64,000 nucleotides of DNA from JBCCSZ01 sp039821145 (GCA_039821145.1 JBCBOS010000014.1:165299-229298); one strand, 5' to 3'; positions 37,701-46,233 are shown, counted from the first letter of the stretch. Notes: a model not told the origin generated them from the sequence alone. Made by a program: numbers and translations.

Positions 37701-39722
37701 AGCCTCACCGTCACAGACGAACGGGCCTGCACCGCCGAAGCAACTGTGGACGTGGGTGCCCCAGCCCCCTTGCGAGCCTTTGCCACAGCCACAGCCGCCA
37801 GGTGCACAGGGGATGATACAGGACAGGCGAGCGCCATTGCCAGCGGAGGCAGCCCACCCTATGTGTACAGCTGGAGCAATGGCAACAACGGCAGTCTCAT
37901 CGACGGCCTGATTGCACAAGATTACGAAGTGACCATTACCGACAGAAATGCTTGTACAGCGGTGGCCAGTGCCACGGTGGACCAACCACTTTCTGCTGTA
38001 GAGGCAGTTGTCCAACAAGATGTTCAAGGCTGTGCTGGCGCCAATCAAAACCAAGCCAGTGTGGCCCCAAGCGGGGGCATCCCTCCCTATACAATTTTGT
38101 GGAGCGATGGACAAATTGGACTCATCGCCAGTCAACTCGGCGATGATCTCTATGGTGTTACCGTGTCCGATGCCAATGGTTGCACCTTCGCTGCTTCGCT
38201 CAACACGACCAGCCTCGCCCCCATCGAATTTGACCTCGTCCCCATCCAACCGTCTTGTTATGGACTGGCAGATGGCAGCATTCAGGTGGTCAATGTCCAA
38301 GGTGGAAGTGGCAATGCAGATCCCGACAATTACACCTATCTGTGGGATGTTGCTGGCGCCAAAGAGCTGTCAGAGGTATCCGAGTTGGAAGGCAATCAAA
38401 CCTATGGTGTCACCATCACTGATGCCCAAGGTTGTTCGGCCAGTCAAAGCATTGAGCTGGGCAGTCCGGATGACATTGAACTGAGTGTTGTCCAAACCAA
38501 TGTTTCCTGTTTCAATACCACCGATGGCAGTCTGGAAGTGATCGCCAGCGGTGGCCAGGGTGGCTTCAACTACCAATGGGATGCAGCAGCAGGCGGGGCC
38601 AATACGGCTTTGGTGAGTCGATTGGGGGCAGGGACCTACAATGTGACCGTCAGTGATTCTGCCGGATGCAGCAAGGAAGCGAGTGCCAATTTGGAAAGCA
38701 CCAATCCCCTCACGATTGCGTTTGAAGCTGTCTCCCCATCTTGTGCCAATTTGCTGGATGGCCAGGTCAACGCCAATGCCAGCGGGGGAACGCCCACCTA
38801 TACGTACCAATGGCTCAACGGCACCGATGGCCCGCAGCTCGAAACGGTGGGCATTGGATGGCATGCCTTGGAGGTAACAGATGACAAGGGCTGTATTCTA
38901 TTGGATTCTTTTTTCTTGTCTGGTCCCGACTTGCTACAGGCCAGCATTCAGCCGCAAGACCCTTTGTGCCACGACGAGCCGAGTGGTCAAATTGAGTTGG
39001 TGGCCTCTGGGGGGCAAGGGCCGTATCGCTACAGTCTGAACAATGGACCATTCCAAAGCTTCTCAACTTTCCGAAACCTGCCTTTTGGAGAGTATGACAT
39101 TCGCATCATCGATTCGGAAGAATGCAGTTGGGAAGGCAGCACGAGCTTGGCCAATCCTCCCTTGTTTGAGTTGTCTTATCAAGAAGAGGAGGAGGTCAGT
39201 TTGGGAGACAGTCTGCAATTGTTGGTCACACCCATCAATGCAGTCGGAACAGTGGGCTGGGTATGGGAAATGCCTGTTGATCAATCGCTGCGCTGTCCGG
39301 ACAGCCTGCTGAATTGTGCGGCGCCTTGGGCCAAGCCTTTGTACAGCACTGTGTACCAATTTTTTGCCTTCGACGACAATGGCTGCGAGGCAGAAGGACG
39401 CATCCAGATTCGGGTCAATAAGGACCGTTCCATTTATGTCCCCACTGGATTTACCCCCAACGGCGACCAGGTCAATGATCTGTTGCTGGTTCACGGCAAG
39501 GAAAGCCGGGTGGCCACGATTCGCTATTTCCGAATTTTTGACCGCTGGGGAGAGATGGTCTTCGAAGCCCGCGATTTTCGACCCAACGACAGCAGCATTG
39601 GCTGGAATGGAGAGTTTGACAAGCGGCCCATGAATCCAGGGGTATTTGTCTGGGTGGTAGAAGCAGAATTTGAGGATGGCTATCGGGAGGTCTACAAAGG
39701 CAGCTCCACACTGATTCGCTGA
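34704..39722 (+). CDS. Giant T9SS type B surface protein (CUB, PKD, P-domains, SprB repeats)
   Basis: 1672 residues. A signal peptide (ending NLAFSQ) is followed by a CUB-like domain (CSGFFYDSGGPNGRY ... FRSNLFGNGDGWVAEISC, about 30-145). Next come a PKD-type domain (FSWAFGDGNVATGQSVSHAF), a first proprotein-convertase P-like domain (ICVTMEHSYMFDLEISISCP ... GWIFSWGIEFD), a second (VCIDLEHSAAANLEFVLQSP ... LRSWSIGF) and a fibronectin-like segment. About eight SprB-type repeats follow, each with a Cys start, SGGxxPYxYxW core and GxYxVTVTDxxGC end. The C-terminal CHU_C/type B sorting domain starts at IYVPTGFTPNGDQVNDLL and ends at the last residue. Predicted adhesin-like filament exported by type IX secretion, with the next gene as its probable partner. 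Confidence 0.93.
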   Translation: MRAIFTICILWACCNLAFSQTFNMSNRPINSCSGFFYDSGGPNGRYRVLERFTNVICPDGPPGSIIRLRFTDIELRAGDELCFYDGPDTDSPPLTCLDDVSGVDNLIIEATRDNPSGCITVSFRSNLFGNGDGWVAEISCLPNCQTILSDLVSTSPLVQPADTGWIDVCLGQEISFTGAGIYPENGDRYPQDDRQSSFSWAFGDGNVATGQSVSHAFEESGGFVVQLSIEDTLGCKNTNLISQRVRVAPQPDVLITGDTSSPVCLGDTLELLAATNRLNPNAMLSVLPGEGSFIRSKIRSDSLPLPDGDGASYTTSLFFNEFGPGQTLTNIDDLIDICVTMEHSYMFDLEISISCPNGQEVVLVDQVQIANETFLGAPFQTDDNNTPDPPGQGVGWEYCWTPNATNGTWTNYVTTFDPDTLPAGNYSSHQALDQLIGCPLNGEWTIRVTDLWERDNGWIFSWGIEFDPSLYPSAETFRPAIQQAHWLDNPDIFNDQDSLIAATPSVAGTALYEIEITDEYGCTYTDEVTRPVLPPTHPDCRDCAYDIPLPDSANVCQGESLQLDATINPVPYNGPSFFQAHPLQSIDNEQFPPSRSFRSSIAVNSLRRPILADARSRILSVCIDLEHSAAANLEFVLQSPSGQLMPLSTGRGGNGGGMENICFTSTAGQSILTATAPLSGDYRPEGNWSALNNSDLNGDWTLLVADNGNQVGSGFLRSWSIGFVNENEVTYSWSGGADLSCTDCPDPTVQPSAPTTYSLLINDDYNCQSNASIVVDWAGKLLPPVIDCGLSAPDAITFSWQPIAGASGYEVSLDGGNTWIPANGPLSHTVDGLTSITQVDIQVRGLTVGNLCEAEIGRSSCLFEGCQFTIDTFSTTHPSCHNTQDGSALLFNANANGDVRYFLNGNGPFSNSLVENIPAGQHLITAFDEIGCPASISFELIAPDPVQIILVADSVKCANESSGQIEAVVSGGTGAYQYSWSQIGAADNALLTSIPAGRYSLTVTDERACTAEATVDVGAPAPLRAFATATAARCTGDDTGQASAIASGGSPPYVYSWSNGNNGSLIDGLIAQDYEVTITDRNACTAVASATVDQPLSAVEAVVQQDVQGCAGANQNQASVAPSGGIPPYTILWSDGQIGLIASQLGDDLYGVTVSDANGCTFAASLNTTSLAPIEFDLVPIQPSCYGLADGSIQVVNVQGGSGNADPDNYTYLWDVAGAKELSEVSELEGNQTYGVTITDAQGCSASQSIELGSPDDIELSVVQTNVSCFNTTDGSLEVIASGGQGGFNYQWDAAAGGANTALVSRLGAGTYNVTVSDSAGCSKEASANLESTNPLTIAFEAVSPSCANLLDGQVNANASGGTPTYTYQWLNGTDGPQLETVGIGWHALEVTDDKGCILLDSFFLSGPDLLQASIQPQDPLCHDEPSGQIELVASGGQGPYRYSLNNGPFQSFSTFRNLPFGEYDIRIIDSEECSWEGSTSLANPPLFELSYQEEEEVSLGDSLQLLVTPINAVGTVGWVWEMPVDQSLRCPDSLLNCAAPWAKPLYSTVYQFFAFDDNGCEAEGRIQIRVNKDRSIYVPTGFTPNGDQVNDLLLVHGKESRVATIRYFRIFDRWGEMVFEARDFRPNDSSIGWNGEFDKRPMNPGVFVWVVEAEFEDGYREVYKGSSTLIR

Positions 39723-39769
39723 GACACGTCACCCATTTGAATGGCCCCCAGGGCACAAACAACAATTGT

Positions 39770-40846
39770 ATGAATACCAATTTTACATCTTATATATTCG
39801 GCCTGTTTTTTCTTTGCCTGGCCAGCACCTTGTCGGCACAAGACAGCCGTTTTGCACAGTTCTACGCCTCTCCCCTCCAACTCAACCCAGCCATGACAGG
39901 CGTTTTCGAGGGCAGCTGGCGCCTGCATGCCAACTATCGAGACCAGTGGTCCAGCATTTTGGGCAATCAGCCTTTTCGGACCTTTGCGGCGGGCTTCGAT
40001 GCGCGTTACAATGTGGTAGAAGACGATTATTTGGCAGTTGGATTCAGCGGGTTGCGGGACGACAGGCAGGGCGACGCCCTTTTCAGCCAGCAGCGGGGCC
40101 ACCTCAATTTTGCCTACCTCAAAAACATGGGGGGCAATGCCTATGGCAGCTACGATCAATACATCATCATCGGCAGCCAAATTGGACTGGGACAACACGC
40201 CATCGATGCCGATCCCCTTTGGTTCAGCACCCAGTTTGACGCCACGGCTGGCAATCCCAATTTTGGTCTGGACAATGCAGAAAATGGCATTGGCAGCCAA
40301 CAACTCAAAACCAATTTGTACGTCGACTTCAATGCCGGATTGATGTGGTATGCCTTGTTGGGTGATCGGATGAGTGTGTATGCGGGCGGCGCTTTGTACC
40401 ATCTCAACAATCCTGACATCAGCTTTTTGGATGGCCAGTCGGAAAGTCTGTACCGTCGATGGACCACCCATGCGGGGGCAGAATTGCCACTGACAGATGA
40501 GATGAGTCTGATGCCCGCTTTTGTGCTGAGTGGGCAGGGGCCTTCGCGCTCGACCACCTTTGGGACCAATGTTCGCTACACCAACCACGACTGGTACGAA
40601 CTAGCGGTACGGGTGGGTGCCTGGTGGCATTTGTCCAAGCGGGTCGAGCCAGATGCGAAGATGGCCACCGACGCTTTGACCATCGCAGCCATACTCGAAA
40701 TGGAGCGTTGGAATTTGGGCATCAGCTACGACATCAACACCAGCAATCTGACGGCTGCCACCAATGCGCGCGGTGCCTTTGAGCTGTCGTTGATCTACAC
40801 CCATCCTGCCCAGCAGCGAGAGCGGATCAGCTGCCCGAATTTTTGA
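39770..40846 (+). CDS. PorP/SprF family type IX secretion membrane protein
   Basis: 358 residues from the ATG at 39770, which opens a signal peptide (SYIFGLFFLCLASTLSAQ). The PorP/SprF signature is at the mature N-terminus: DSRFAQFYASPLQLNPAMTG followed by NYRDQWSSI. The C-terminus WNLGISYDINTSNL is also typical. Family knowledge: SprF-like outer-membrane proteins sit next to large type B substrates and are needed to export or anchor them. It begins 47 bases after the large gene, so the pair is probably an operon. Confidence 0.92.
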   Translation: MNTNFTSYIFGLFFLCLASTLSAQDSRFAQFYASPLQLNPAMTGVFEGSWRLHANYRDQWSSILGNQPFRTFAAGFDARYNVVEDDYLAVGFSGLRDDRQGDALFSQQRGHLNFAYLKNMGGNAYGSYDQYIIIGSQIGLGQHAIDADPLWFSTQFDATAGNPNFGLDNAENGIGSQQLKTNLYVDFNAGLMWYALLGDRMSVYAGGALYHLNNPDISFLDGQSESLYRRWTTHAGAELPLTDEMSLMPAFVLSGQGPSRSTTFGTNVRYTNHDWYELAVRVGAWWHLSKRVEPDAKMATDALTIAAILEMERWNLGISYDINTSNLTAATNARGAFELSLIYTHPAQQRERISCPNF

Positions 40847-40920
40847 TGGAATGCAAGCGAAGAGAAGAAATTGAATAGAGAATTAAAATATTACAATAAA
40901 TTTTCATTTATTTACCACAC

Positions 40921-40949
40921 AGTAACAGTCAATAGTATTTTCTGTTACT
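40921..40949. repeat. Short inverted repeat in the intergenic region
   Basis: AGTAACAG and CTGTTACT form a perfect 8-bp inverted repeat with a 13-base spacer. There is no T tract. It may be an operator-like site or a weak hairpin behind the PorP gene. The rest of 40847-41128 shows nothing else. Confidence 0.35.
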
Positions 40950-41128
40950 CAAGTTGAATACAAAAACTCTTTTGGGAATGTGGACTAAAGGCATCGGCAA
41001 TTAGCCGTTTTTCAAAGCCGTAAACTATCAAAAGGCCCTGCCTTGGGGTACATCAAGCGAGAGAATGATGCCCCCCTCTCGATGCAGAGCCAACTCCCGA
41101 AAACCGTTTGTTTTACTGGTTTTGTCAA

Positions 41129-41266
41129 ATGGAGCATTCCCAATTTTTTTTGTTCTACCAGCCCGCTGCCTTCCCAGCCATCTCCGACGCAAAAAAACAC
41201 ACCCCTGATCATGATGCTCAGCTGGCCGTCATCGACTACCTTTGTGAACGACTCTTCACCCTCTAA
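41129..41266 (+). CDS. Possible 45-residue upstream peptide
   Basis: An ATG-initiated frame reading MEHSQFFLFYQPAAFPAISD and ending AVIDYLCERLFTL, with its stop 11 bases before the start of the SGNH hydrolase gene. It has protein-like composition (mixed charged and aromatic residues) and no signal peptide. It could be a small gene in front of the hydrolase or chance; no family is recognised. Confidence 0.32.
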   Translation: MEHSQFFLFYQPAAFPAISDAKKHTPDHDAQLAVIDYLCERLFTL

Positions 41267-41277
41267 CAGACAATGAC

Positions 41278-42213
41278 ATGGCCACCCGAAAAATCAGCAA
41301 GCTGCAATTGGTCGAAATGATCGAAAACCTCGACTTGGATGATGAGGAACTTGCGCCCTATCTGGAAATCGACTCGGAGCATTCCAGTGGATTTGACTTG
41401 GCCTTCAAGACCAAAGGAGGGACCATCAAAGGGCAGCCTCGTTCGGACAAGGGGCTGTTGGGGACATTGAACAAGCGCAGTCGGCGCAAGCGGCAGAAGA
41501 AATATCTCAAGAAGATCAAAAAGAGAAGCTTTTCGGGCATCAAGATCGTTTCGGAAGGAGATTCCTGGTTTCAGTACCCCATTTTTCTCAAGGACATCAT
41601 CGATCACCTCAGCAAAAAATCGGACTACGCCATTTGCAGTCTGGGCTATGGAGGGGATTGGATTTCCAACATCTTTCGGCAAATGGAATACCTGCGGGCC
41701 ATTCGGCGGGAAAAACCAGAATTGTTTCTCATCAGTGGCGGCGGCAATGACCTATTGGCAGAGGGCAACCTTCAGCGCTACCTTCGGAAGTACCGGGAAG
41801 ATCGGCCTGTTGAGGAATACCTGCGACCCGATTTTGAAGTCGATTTGACCTACATCACCCAAACCTTCGACCGGATGTTTGCCTCTTTGAGCAATGAATT
41901 CAAGGACTTGCAAATGATTTGCCACGGCTATGATTATGTCATCCCCAAGTCCGACAAGTGGTTGGGCAAACCAATGGAAGCCATGGGCATTGAGGACAAA
42001 CGGCTGAAGAGGGCCATTGCCCAGCAGTTGATCGATCGCTTCAACGAGGCATTGTCAGAAGTGGCAGGGCGCTATGAGCGGGTTCATTTCATGGACTTTC
42101 GGGGAAGTCTGCGCTCATCGCGGAGTTGGAAAGACGAGTTGCACCCCCGCAATCCGGGATTTCGGCGCCTGGCCAAGAAGATGGACCGGAAAATTCGGGA
42201 AGTGGTTCGCTGA
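41278..42213 (+). CDS. SGNH/GDSL-type hydrolase
   Basis: 311 residues. Four SGNH blocks are visible: block I IVSEGDSWFQYP (Ser nucleophile), block II SLGYGGDWISN, block III LISGGGNDLL, and block V WKDELHPRNPGF with the catalytic Asp-x-x-His. The N-terminal ~85 residues are charged and contain a basic run (KRSRRKRQKKYLKKIKKRS). No signal peptide, so a cytoplasmic esterase or lipase-like enzyme; substrate unknown. Confidence 0.88.
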   Translation: MATRKISKLQLVEMIENLDLDDEELAPYLEIDSEHSSGFDLAFKTKGGTIKGQPRSDKGLLGTLNKRSRRKRQKKYLKKIKKRSFSGIKIVSEGDSWFQYPIFLKDIIDHLSKKSDYAICSLGYGGDWISNIFRQMEYLRAIRREKPELFLISGGGNDLLAEGNLQRYLRKYREDRPVEEYLRPDFEVDLTYITQTFDRMFASLSNEFKDLQMICHGYDYVIPKSDKWLGKPMEAMGIEDKRLKRAIAQQLIDRFNEALSEVAGRYERVHFMDFRGSLRSSRSWKDELHPRNPGFRRLAKKMDRKIREVVR

Positions 42214-42229
42214 GTGGCAAAAATGACGA

Positions 42230-42276
42230 AGCTGTTTTCCTGCACCTACACAGAAAAACAGCTCCTCGGTTTTTTG
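42230..42276. terminator. Bidirectional terminator between convergent genes
   Basis: AGCTGTTTT and AAAACAGCT (42230-42238, 42255-42263) form a 9-bp stem with extra CTG/CAG pairing inside. It is followed by CCTCGGTTTTTTG on the plus strand, and by TCGTCATTTTT on the minus strand. It serves the SGNH gene and the convergent gene ending at 42290. Confidence 0.6.
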
Positions 42277-42289
42277 TCAAGAGTAAATC

Positions 42290-42673
42290 CTAGTTGTCTG
42301 AGCCGCTGATCGGAATGTCAAACATCTCTTTGCGCTTCATTACGTAAGACTCATAGTCGTCGACCGCCTTCACATTCATGACCTCCCAGCCGTTGCGATG
42401 CATGAAGTTGAGAATGTGCATGATGCCATTGAATTCGATGGCGATGCCCTCCTGATTGGTGATGCGAAGCATCTTTCCTTCCTTGTCATTCTTTCGGTCG
42501 TCGTACTGGCCATAGTCTACCAGCCCCATGTAGCGCTTTTTGTCATTGTCAAACTTTTCCCAAACCTCTACATACTGCAGGTCTCTGTCGTTGATGTTGA
42601 CCTTGTTGACATAAACTTGGGCATTGGCGGCTGTGATGAAACACAAAAACGCAAGGATCAGTAAGTTTCTCAT
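42290..42673 (-). CDS. Small secreted unknown protein
   Basis: 127 residues: signal peptide (LLILAFLCFITAANAQ) and a compact alpha/beta-looking body (VWEKFDNDKKRYMGLVDYGQ, IMHILNFMHRNGWEVMNVKA, YVMKRKE). The HILNFMHRNGWEV part recalls the short helical domain of other Bacteroidota envelope proteins, but no family is assigned. An AT-rich region with TATTTTTA upstream may be its promoter. Confidence 0.65.
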   Translation of the reverse strand: MRNLLILAFLCFITAANAQVYVNKVNINDRDLQYVEVWEKFDNDKKRYMGLVDYGQYDDRKNDKEGKMLRITNQEGIAIEFNGIMHILNFMHRNGWEVMNVKAVDDYESYVMKRKEMFDIPISGSDN

Positions 42674-42764
42674 ATTGCTTAATTTGAAATTTGTAAAGTG
42701 ACGGATAAAGGATCATTCCGCTGTAGCGTTAAAAATACGGAAAAAAATATTCAAAAATGACTCC

Positions 42765-42803
42765 AAAAAAAAAGTGTCATCTCGAACATCATCGGGATGA
42801 CAC
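42765..42803 (-). terminator. Intrinsic terminator behind the 232-residue protein gene
   Basis: On the minus strand an 8-bp stem GTGTCATC/GATGACAC is followed directly by nine T residues. It lies 80 bases after the stop at 42883. Confidence 0.85.
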
Positions 42804-42882
42804 AACAACATAACCATGAAAATACATAACCAAATCTTTCCTATCCTTCCTCAATCAATCTTCCTCCGTATATCTTTGAGTG

Positions 42883-43581
42883 TTACTCGTCTTTCTTTTT
42901 GAGGGCAAAGTTGGTCTTACCAACGCCTCCATCTTTGTTTTTCTTGAGGACAAATACCTCTTCCTGCTCTCCCCTCGCCTGCAGCGACACCCGGTACCGA
43001 CCCGATTCGAGTACGTTGAGGTCCATGGCCAGCACATTCATACCTTTGACCACCTCTGTCGCCCCATTTTGTACCAGGACATTTCCTTCGTTGAAGATTT
43101 GGTACTCCACTTGGTCCTGAATGTTGGACTGCATGGTAAGGGTAAAATACCGATCAGTTTCCGTCTCACTCATTTCGGTGATGAGCAGGTTGTTTTCCTT
43201 ATTTCTATTGACCACCACTGTCTCCGAGATGCTGTACAGGCCCTTGGAGTCGATGTCAACCAGGCGATAGAAAGCCTTGGATTGCCCAACGGAGATGTCC
43301 AGGTATCTATAGTGGCGTGTTGCTTCAGATTCGCCCGCACCGCGAACAATTCCTTCGGTCACAAACTCCTTTCCGTCCAGTGATTTTTGAATGACAAAGG
43401 TCTGGTTGTCTTTCTCAGCAGAAGTACTCCATGTCAAGAGATTGCCCATTTCCATTTCCTGGGCATCCATGCGCTGTGCGTATACACAGCTCGCCTCCAA
43501 AGAAAAGGTCGATCCGCCGAGCAGAAGCAGCCAAAGCGAAAATTGACCCAGGCGATAAAAAGGTTCTTTGAGGGGGATCAT
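42883..43581 (-). CDS. Secreted protein with fibronectin-like and T9SS-tail-like domains
   Basis: 232 residues with a signal-like N-terminus (FSLWLLLLGGSTFSLEASC). Residues about 45-120 form the module LLTWSTSAEKDNQTFVIQKS ... KAFYRLVDIDSKGLYS, the same type that precedes the sorting domain in the 19750 protein. The next part (YQIFNEGNVLVQNGATEVVK ... LESGRYRVSLQARGEQEEVF) resembles a type A sorting domain. Unlike normal sorting domains it continues about 15 residues further (GVGKTNFALKKKDE). It may be a substrate or a decayed remnant. Confidence 0.65.
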   Translation of the reverse strand: MIPLKEPFYRLGQFSLWLLLLGGSTFSLEASCVYAQRMDAQEMEMGNLLTWSTSAEKDNQTFVIQKSLDGKEFVTEGIVRGAGESEATRHYRYLDISVGQSKAFYRLVDIDSKGLYSISETVVVNRNKENNLLITEMSETETDRYFTLTMQSNIQDQVEYQIFNEGNVLVQNGATEVVKGMNVLAMDLNVLESGRYRVSLQARGEQEEVFVLKKNKDGGVGKTNFALKKKDE

Positions 43582-43803
43582 AGTGTTCTTTTGTTTACTT
43601 TACATCAGTATGGCAACTGTTTGGCCATCACTTCCAGATGTGTTTGCTGTAGAAAGTTGTCATCGATATCTAAAGCTTATCTTTTATACTTTTAATCAAT
43701 ATGCTTTAGCAGCTAATCGACAACATACAACACATTAAAACAAATACCATACCAACTGAATGATCATATTTAAAAATTAATCAATTATTTTTAAATAAAT
43801 ATT

Positions 43804-45525
43804 ATGCCAAGTATCAGAGCTTCATTTCCCATTTTGCTGTTGTCAATTTTGCTGCTGATGGGCTGTCGGCAGCGTCCCGAGGCCGTTTTGTACGAGATCG
43901 AAAAGCAGGTGTTGGCGGATTCAGCCATGGTGGTCAGTGCCCATCCTTTGGCGACCGAAATTGGCCTGGATGTTCTCCGACAGGGGGGCAATGCGGTGGA
44001 TGCTGCCTTCGCGGTTCAGTTTGCGCTGGCTGTGGTCTACCCGGTGGCGGGCAACATTGGTGGCGGGGGCTTTATGGTGTACTATGACAAGGACAAGGGA
44101 GAGGTCCGGACCCTGGATTTTCGGGAAAAGGCTCCTGCTGCGGCCCACAGAGACATGTATTTGGACAGTCTGGGGCAACCCATCGAGGGCTTGAGCCTGA
44201 ATGGGCACTTGGCAGCTGGGGTCCCTGGTTCGGTGGCGGGTCTGTTCAAGGCACAGGCGGCCCATGGGAAGCTCAAGGACTTTGGTGCCTTGCTGCGTCC
44301 ATCCATCCGGCTGGCTAGGGAGGGTTTTCGCATCACCCAGGCGGAGGCCAATCGGCTGAATGATTTCAAAGAGCGGTTCATTCGCTACAATCGTTTTCGA
44401 CCTGCCTTTGTCAAAGATGTGGACTGGAAAGGGGGAGACCTTCTAGTTCAAGAGGACTTGGCTTGGACCTTGGAACAGATTCAGCAGAACGGGGCGGCGG
44501 GCTTTTACGAAGGGCCCGTGGCAGAGAAGATGGTGGCAGAGATGCAGGCGGGCAAGGGGATCATCACTTTGGAAGACCTCAAAAATTACCAGGCCATTTG
44601 GCGCGATCCCATCAGCACCGACTACAAGGGCTTTGAGATTTTCACCATGCCTCCCCCTTCCAGTGGCGGGGTGGCCCTGACCCAGCTCTTGGAAATGGTC
44701 GAAGCACACCCTTTACAAACATGGGGCTTCCACTCCCCTGCCAGCATCCACCTGATGGTGGAAGCAGAGCGCAGGGTCTATGCCGATCGGGCCAGCCACT
44801 TGGCCGACAAAGACTTCTATCCCGTGCCCATCGACTCCTTGGTCCATCCAACATATCTGACCCACCGCATGGCCGACTTTGATCCACAGAATGCCAGTTC
44901 AAGCGATTCCATTGTCGCTGGACAGTTCAGCATGTTCCGGGAAAGCGAGCAGACAACCCATTTTTCCATCGTAGACCCCGAAGGCAATGCTGTCTCCATC
45001 ACCACGACCATCAACTCGGGCTACGGCTCCAAGACAGTGGTAGAGGGAGCTGGCTTTTTGCTCAACAATGAGATGGACGATTTCAGCATCAAACCCGGCG
45101 TACCCAACTTTTATGGCTTGCTGGGCGCGGAGGCCAACGCCATTGAACCGGGCAAGCGCATGCTCAGTTCCATGACACCAAGCATTGTATTGAAGGATGG
45201 CCAACTCCACTTGCTCGTCGGTACACCTGGCGGCTCAACCATCATCACATCGGTCTTTCAATGCATTTTGAATGTCGTCGACTTCGACATGGGCATGGCA
45301 GAGGCAGTGGCTGCTCCTCGTTTTCACCACCAGTGGAAGCCAGATTTGTTGTTTCACGAAAAAGGAGCGTTTGCTGCTCCGCTATTGGACAGCTTGCGGC
45401 AGAAGGGGCACCAGCCTACAGAACAGGGCGGCATTGGGCGCGTGGATGCCATCCTCCGGCTCAGCGACGGCCGATTGGAAGGTGGTGCCGATCCACGGGG
45501 AGACGATCATGCGGCGGGATTCTAG
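43804..45525 (+). CDS. ggt: Gamma-glutamyltransferase (lipoprotein)
   Basis: 573 residues. Signal peptide with lipobox (LLLSILLLMGCRQR). Large-subunit blocks: MVVSAHPLATEIGLDVLRQGGNAVDAA, quoted in part, and GNIGGGGFMVYY. The autoprocessing and nucleophile Thr is in EQTTHFSIVDPEGNAVSITT; small-subunit blocks are SGYGSKTVVEGAGFLLNNEMDDF (in part), RMLSSMTPSIV and GTPGGSTIITSVFQ. It cleaves gamma-glutamyl bonds of glutathione and related peptides in the periplasm or at the outer membrane. The tail GGADPRGDDHAAGF is typical. Confidence 0.95.
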   Translation: MPSIRASFPILLLSILLLMGCRQRPEAVLYEIEKQVLADSAMVVSAHPLATEIGLDVLRQGGNAVDAAFAVQFALAVVYPVAGNIGGGGFMVYYDKDKGEVRTLDFREKAPAAAHRDMYLDSLGQPIEGLSLNGHLAAGVPGSVAGLFKAQAAHGKLKDFGALLRPSIRLAREGFRITQAEANRLNDFKERFIRYNRFRPAFVKDVDWKGGDLLVQEDLAWTLEQIQQNGAAGFYEGPVAEKMVAEMQAGKGIITLEDLKNYQAIWRDPISTDYKGFEIFTMPPPSSGGVALTQLLEMVEAHPLQTWGFHSPASIHLMVEAERRVYADRASHLADKDFYPVPIDSLVHPTYLTHRMADFDPQNASSSDSIVAGQFSMFRESEQTTHFSIVDPEGNAVSITTTINSGYGSKTVVEGAGFLLNNEMDDFSIKPGVPNFYGLLGAEANAIEPGKRMLSSMTPSIVLKDGQLHLLVGTPGGSTIITSVFQCILNVVDFDMGMAEAVAAPRFHHQWKPDLLFHEKGAFAAPLLDSLRQKGHQPTEQGGIGRVDAILRLSDGRLEGGADPRGDDHAAGF

Positions 45526-45609
45526 CAATTTGCGCATGCATGACAACCAATTTCTGAGGCCGTTGTTGAGCCTATGACAGTTCATTTGTCAATTGTAAAA
45601 AACGATGCC

Positions 45610-46203
45610 ATGCGCCGCACCACCCTCCTCTTGCTCTTGCTCCTCGCCCCTTTGGCCTTTTTGATGGCCCAAGACATGCAACTGATCGAATTCAACGACC
45701 TGCGCCTGCGCACCAATCGGCGGGCCATGACCGTATTGGGTGGATGGGCTGTTGGCAACATTGCCGTGGGCAGCATCTTGATGAATCAACGCGAGGGCAG
45801 CGACAAATATTTTCACCAAATGAATGTGGGGTGGAATGCCATCAATTTGGGGATCGCCTCCTTTGCCTACTGGGCGGCCCTCAAAAGCGATCCTGCTTCT
45901 TTCACCTTGATCGAAAGTCTGGAAGAACAGCAGAAAATCCAAAAGGTGTTACTTTTCAATGCAGGCTTGGACATCGGGTACATGGCTGGTGGTTTGTATT
46001 TGATGGAGCGGTCCAAAAATACAGAGAAAAACTCCGATCGCCTCAAGGGCTTCGGCCAATCCATTTTGCTACAGGGCGCCTTTTTATTTGTCTTTGACTT
46101 GGGGTCTTTTTTCGTCCATCAGTCCCACGACAAGGTCTTGCACAAGCTCATCAGCGGCCTGCGATTTGATGGGACCAGTTTGGGGCTGAGCATTGCTTTT
46201 TGA
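45610..46203 (+). CDS. Membrane protein of unknown function
   Basis: 197 residues from the ATG at 45610, which opens a signal peptide (TTLLLLLLLAPLAFLMAQ); the frame extends 12 codons upstream. Four further hydrophobic stretches follow (TVLGGWAVGNIAVGSI, WNAINLGIASFAYWAAL, VLLFNAGLDIGYMAGGLYLM, SILLQGAFLFVFDLGSFFVH). The conserved-looking NRRAMTVLGGWAVGN and YFHQMNVGWNAIN suggest the Bacteroidota family I remember as DUF6992 (tentative). Function unknown. Confidence 0.65.
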   Translation: MRRTTLLLLLLLAPLAFLMAQDMQLIEFNDLRLRTNRRAMTVLGGWAVGNIAVGSILMNQREGSDKYFHQMNVGWNAINLGIASFAYWAALKSDPASFTLIESLEEQQKIQKVLLFNAGLDIGYMAGGLYLMERSKNTEKNSDRLKGFGQSILLQGAFLFVFDLGSFFVHQSHDKVLHKLISGLRFDGTSLGLSIAF

Positions 46204-46233
46204 GGCCAGGAAGAGGCCCCTCATTTGATTTTT
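46201..46233 (+). terminator. Probable terminator between convergent genes
   Basis: TGAGGCC and GGCC(CC)TCA arms form a bulged stem around a short loop, followed by TTTGATTTTTG on the plus strand. It starts in the stop codon of the 45610 gene and overlaps the end of the zinc-ribbon gene. Confidence 0.45.

Noticed and set aside
36600..38300. Minus-strand open frame of 566 codons inside the large T9SS substrate gene
   Set aside because: Antisense shadow of repetitive SprB coding sequence; no start context and no recognisable protein features.
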